The notes beneath the pieces were generated by a model. That model saw only the letters and a program-made list of their open reading frames with translations. It was not told the origin of the DNA and made no database searches. The position numbers and the translations under genes were made by a program. From positions 41,478,001 to 41,542,000 of the forward strand of contig NC_077222.1 in assembly GCF_024763615.1 (NCBI RefSeq): a stretch of 64,000 nt of DNA. The letters are read 5' to 3'. Source of the DNA: Phlebotomus papatasi. Lineage: Eukaryota; Arthropoda; Insecta; Diptera; Psychodidae. Shown here piece after piece: positions 60,498 to 64,000 of the stretch (the stretch's first letter is position 1; the number at the start of each line of letters is the position of its first letter).

Positions 60498-60506
60498 ATA
60501 ATAAAA
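60498..60506 (+). terminator. fru: Candidate polyadenylation signal of the fru terminal exon
   Basis: AATAAA within aataataataaaaaaatg about 95 bases after the stop codon, which gives a short 3' UTR. It supports the exon being terminal. Confidence 0.5.
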
Positions 60507-60549
60507 AAATGAACTTTGAAGTGCTAGAGGTGCTTACTTATTACACTAA

Positions 60550-60960
60550 CGGCGTTATCACATTTGCACATTAAAATTTTAATGTTATTCACATTAATTG
60601 TCACTTGTGGGCGTCCAAATATGTTATTTGTGTCTTTGAGCCACTTAATATTATATTTAGGGTTTTTCTATTTATTGATAAATAAGTGGACTTGGCCTGC
60701 AAAAATAAGTTTAAATTTACCTAAACCATAAATATTTTTCACATTAAAAAATTAATGAGAAAATCACATTAATTTTTCGCATTAATGCTATAAATCAATT
60801 TATATCAAATTTTGCGGGCCAAGTCTACCTTTTTATCAACAAATAGATCAAATTTTGAATATAAAATGATTCAAACACACAAATTACACATTTGGACTCT
60901 CACCAGCGACAATTAATGTGAATCATATTACAATTTTAATGTGCAAGTGTGATAACACAG
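60550..60960. repeat. Foldback MITE, Harbinger-like
   Basis: The left arm CGGCGTTATCACATTTGCAC pairs with the right arm GTGCAAGTGTGATAACACAG, and pairing continues through most of the 411 bp. TAA lies on both flanks (60547-60549 and 60961-60963). Similar in design to 29788-30208. Confidence 0.75.
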
Positions 60961-60963
60961 TAA

Positions 60964-61052
60964 TGACCTCTGCACATTGTAAGAAATTTTTTAAATAAAT
61001 CACGTCAAAATACTTCAATTTGACGAAAATTTCTTACAATGCGTAGAGGCCA
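60964..61052. repeat. Short palindromic MITE
   Basis: Arms gacctctgcacattgtaaga and tcttacaatgcgtagaggcc, about 89 bp. The GCCTCTGCACA terminus resembles that of the CTACACACTAGAG family. A possible half copy lies near 63050-63115. Confidence 0.55.
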
Positions 61053-61575
61053 CAAAGGGCAGATAATATGACTGGAAGTGGTGGAAAAATATTGAAAATT
61101 TTTCAAAAACAAAATTGTAGGAATTCCTAATGGCCTCTACACACTAGAGAAATTCATGTTCGCATTTGTCAGTTTCTCCTGTGCAGAAAAAAAAATTTCT
61201 TAAAATTGTTCGTAAATGTTTGTGAATACCTATTGGGGACTTACGAAATTCTTGTAAATCGTATAGAACCTACAAACAATTTCGTGAAAGTTTGTACTGT
61301 TTTCACAAACATTTTTCGTAAAATGATCATTTGACGAGCACTTTTTTTGTGCTTTTACAAACTTTTGTTCGTAAATGTTCGTAAACACACAAAAAAAATT
61401 CGTAACATTTTTATATTTGTTCGTAAAGTTTTGCCAGACAAACAAAAAGTTACGAACAAATGTTTGTAAAAGAACAAAAAATGCTCGTCAAGTGATTATG
61501 TTACAATGTTTGTGAAAAAGTACAAAACTTTACGAACTTTTTAGTAGCTTTCGAGTGGTAACTGACGTTATGTAG

Positions 61576-62045
61576 AATTTTAAAGATTCAGGGAGATCAC
61601 CTCCTTCCGGGCGCGTCAGTGGCGTTTCTCTTTTCAGGGACACGAAAAACACACAGGATTCTTTGCCAAAGCTTTCGACGCTGCAGTGAGCCTTCCTGAG
61701 TGTGGTCAAACTGTGATATTGTCTGTGAAAATTGTCTTTAAAATATCTCCACTACTCCTAATGAGGGTACACAGGGAATTTTGGGATATCTCTGCAGAGA
61801 TTCAGGGAATTTTGGGATATTTCTGCAGAGATATCCCAAAATTCCCTATGTACCCTCATTAGGAGTAGTGGAGATATTTTTAAGACTATTTTCAGAGACA
61901 ATATCACAGTTTGACCACTGAGGAAGGCGCACTGCAGCGTCGAAAGCTTTGGCAAATAATCCTGTGTGTTTTTCGTGTCCCTGAAAAAAGAAACGCCACT
62001 GACGCGCCCGGAAGGAGGTGATCTCCCTGAATCTTTAAAATTTTT
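61576..62045. mobile_element. Long near-perfect palindrome with hammerhead-like motif
   Basis: Two arms of roughly 215 bases are almost identical in inverse (attttaaagattcagggaga at the left edge, ccctgaatctttaaaatttt at the right). They run through the GC-rich phrase cttccgggcgcgtcagtggc. The centre repeats a ggaattttgggatat phrase. The flanks carry a 13-base direct repeat tttttagtagctt at 61538-61550 and 62041-62053, a candidate target duplication, though the left copy is 25 bases away from the arm. Confidence 0.7.
61918..61947 (+). ncRNA. Hammerhead-like ribozyme core in the palindrome
   Basis: CTGAGGA (61918-61924), one extra A, a stem GGCGC/GCGTC with loop ACTGCA and one wobble pair, then GAAAGC. 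The layout, extra A included, is the same as at 55105-55136. The opposite arm (about 61668-61698, minus strand) has CTCAGGA in place of CTGAGGA, a change in a core base. Activity is uncertain. Confidence 0.35.
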
Positions 62046-62384
62046 AGTAGCTTATACGATTTACGAGCATTTCCGAAATCTTCAGGGGTAATTAATAAAC
62101 ATTACGAACAATTTTACAAAATATTTTTTTCTGCGCACAAAAACGTAAGCAGTTCTTCGGCATGGACATAATTTTCTCTAGTGTGTAGAGGCTATAGGAA
62201 GTATCACAAGGAATGAGTGTATCCATTATTCCTCAAGACTACACATACTTTTCAAAACGTTTAACATTTTCGAATGTTTTGGATGGAATTCAGTGGAACT
62301 TTCGTATTACTCGAAGCTGGATAAAAAGAAAGAAATAATCCTTTGATTTTATTCTAATCATAAAATTGAGCTTCTTATGGCTTT

Positions 62385-62495
62385 TATTTCCTCTAGGGAA
62401 ATTTATGTCCCTATTGAAGTAAATTCCCTACGTTTATCTAGGAGAAACTCTTCAATATGGACATAAATTTCTCTGGTGTGTAGAGGCCAATAGGA
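62385..62495. repeat. Short MITE, CTACACACTAGAGAAATT family
   Basis: Left part ttcctctagggaaatttatg, right part cataaatttctctggtgtgtagaggcc. A partial third relative follows at 62505-62540. Confidence 0.55.
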
Positions 62496-62544
62496 ATGCC
62501 AAATATGGGCATAAATTTCTCAGAAGTGTAGAGGTCATTACTAT

Positions 62545-64000
62545 CTAATGGCCCCATACACTCCCTATTCCTACACACTGAGAAGTCTGCTCATATTTAA
62601 CGAAGAAATATTTCACAGTTCTAAGTTGCTTCATTATCCCAAATTACCTGTTAACTCAAATTAACAGAAGAATCACTTAAAAAATATAATTTTAACACTG
62701 TTTTTTAAATAACGGATATATTATCCCTTGTTTACGTTTTTTTTTTTTGACAACTTGTGAGATTCTGTCGAAGACTTGCCATTTTTAGCTGAGTATTTTT
62801 TGTCATAACGTTGAACAAAGTGAATTTATTTTATAAAGTAATGCTTACTCTAATTTTTTTAATATCTATTTTTATCAACATTTACCCATAAACTTCTACA
62901 TCAAATCTATGGCCAAATTCGACTGACATCTTGATATATATTTTGTAATCTAAAAAGACTATATTTCAACATCTGAGTCCTTAAAAAACAAAAAAGTTCA
63001 AAGGAAAAAAATGAAATACTTTTTTTTCTTGAATTTCTGTCTATAAAGGCCTCTGCACATTGGGAGCAATTTTCTTCAAAAAATTGCGTTTTTGAAGGAA
63101 ATTGCTTGCAGTGAAAAAACTTTTTTTTTTGACAAAATATTTGTGGGGAAATTCGAATTCAATAAATTAGTACTGAGTACCTTTTTTTAGCTTCAAGGGT
63201 TGAATAATCATTCGTAGTGAACCGTGAGAGGCAAATTGGCGCCGATTTGATATTAAAAATCGGCAGATTGGCGATTATTGCAAAATACCGGAAAATCTAC
63301 GCGCGAATATAATACGAGTCACACATTTGTCTATTCCCCGATCTGTAATCTCTACAAAATTTAACTCACATTGACTCAATATTTATTTTGGAATAATTAG
63401 TCTGCTGATCTAAGATAATCAAAAATATAAGTCGTATAATATGTCTTGTTTAGAATCAAGAATTTAGTGGAGATTTATGTAAATTTCGTTTACCTGATCG
63501 TTCATTACTAAATGAGTCTTTAGAGACCAAACCAAAGGGTTTAAGTCTGCCAGTCAAACTCGCTGAAACTTCTGAAATTTGATATTGGAATTTCAAATTA
63601 CGCGATTTTGAGATTTCCTGTCAAAAAATCACATAATTTTGCCACTCACGTTTCACTTAAAAATTTATTAAGACTTTATTCAATCCTTTTTCAAAGATAT
63701 CGATTTGGAGCCTTTGGGGAATCCTTCGATATGCTTTATTTTTATTCCATTTGGTGGCTTCCTTAGAGCAAAGATTTAAGAAATCGCAAAAGCGTATTAT
63801 TCAATCGACTAAGGATAAGTTTAAATTGATTTGAAATTGGGGAACATTTGGATAGATGTGACAAAATGGGTATTTATTTTAATGAGAGACTTCAAATGAG
63901 TAGATTTTTATAGAAACTGTGCTTGAGGGAATTTTATCAGCCCATTCTAAAACTTCATTAAATGTCAATTTCACAATAACTTCACAGGGAAATGTGATTT
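62545..64000. other. No gene seen; downstream part of the fru locus
   Basis: AT-rich sequence without recognisable exons. The Drosophila-type next common exon and C2H2 finger exons were looked for and not found before the window ends. Confidence 0.5.

Larger units (their letters stand above)
61128..62195. mobile_element. CTACACACTAGAG-type MITE carrying nested insertions
   Basis: The outer ends taatggcctctacacactag and ctagtgtgtagaggctata match the short unit at 12554-12664. Inside, a second inverted pair (GCAGAAAAAAAAATTTCTTA at 61183 and tttttttctgc ending at 62134) bounds another element, and within that lies the palindrome 61576-62045. So this is three insertions deep. Confidence 0.6.

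Noticed and set aside
1..64000. CRISPR arrays, bacterial operons and viral genes
   Set aside because: None seen; introns, spliced genes and MITE content are those of an animal genome.

Overview
The window reads as AT-rich genomic DNA from a dipteran insect. The one host gene identified with confidence is fruitless (fru), the BTB zinc-finger regulator of sex-specific neural development, on the + strand. The BTB exons match the Drosophila family as I remember it, including two exon junctions at the same residues. Intron sizes and the dense load of small DNA transposons suggest a nematoceran, possibly a sand fly, but the species call is weak.

Layout. 1-23.2 kb: no host gene recognised; many MITEs, a 3.1 kb TIR element at 4637-7719 carrying a spliced SAMD3-like gene fragment, two piggyBac-like MITEs, a 915 bp element with perfect 27 bp TIRs at 8363-9277, and a GATCG-dense domain at about 20.65-22.95 kb. 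23.2-27.4 kb: a dead pogo/Tigger-type transposon whose transposase is split by a hAT-type element, which itself holds another TIR element. 27.4-44.7 kb: further MITEs, two Harbinger-like or piggyBac-like groups, one probable tRNA-derived SINE, and unique stretches that may be regulatory. This upstream half probably lies in a long 5' intron or 5' flank of fru.

44.75-60.4 kb: fru common exons. BTB exon 1 (44749-44899), BTB exon 2 (45372-45572), an Arg/Asp-rich linker exon (52036-52350), a linker exon (58540-58719), and a probable alternative terminal exon (59777-60406). All junctions are phase 0, giving a 484-residue isoform. That isoform ends not in the usual C2H2 fingers but in a CX2C...H...H finger resembling the N-terminal finger of C17orf113/ZNF862-type proteins. 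The usual downstream common exon and C2H2 exons were not found here and probably lie beyond 64 kb. The two large introns are heavily colonised: about 60 % of intron 2 and about 38 % of intron 3 is recognisable TIR or foldback sequence.

60.5-64 kb: foldback MITEs and a three-level nest with a long, nearly perfect palindrome. This palindrome and another in fru intron 3 carry a hammerhead-ribozyme-like core of the type known from Penelope-like retroelements.
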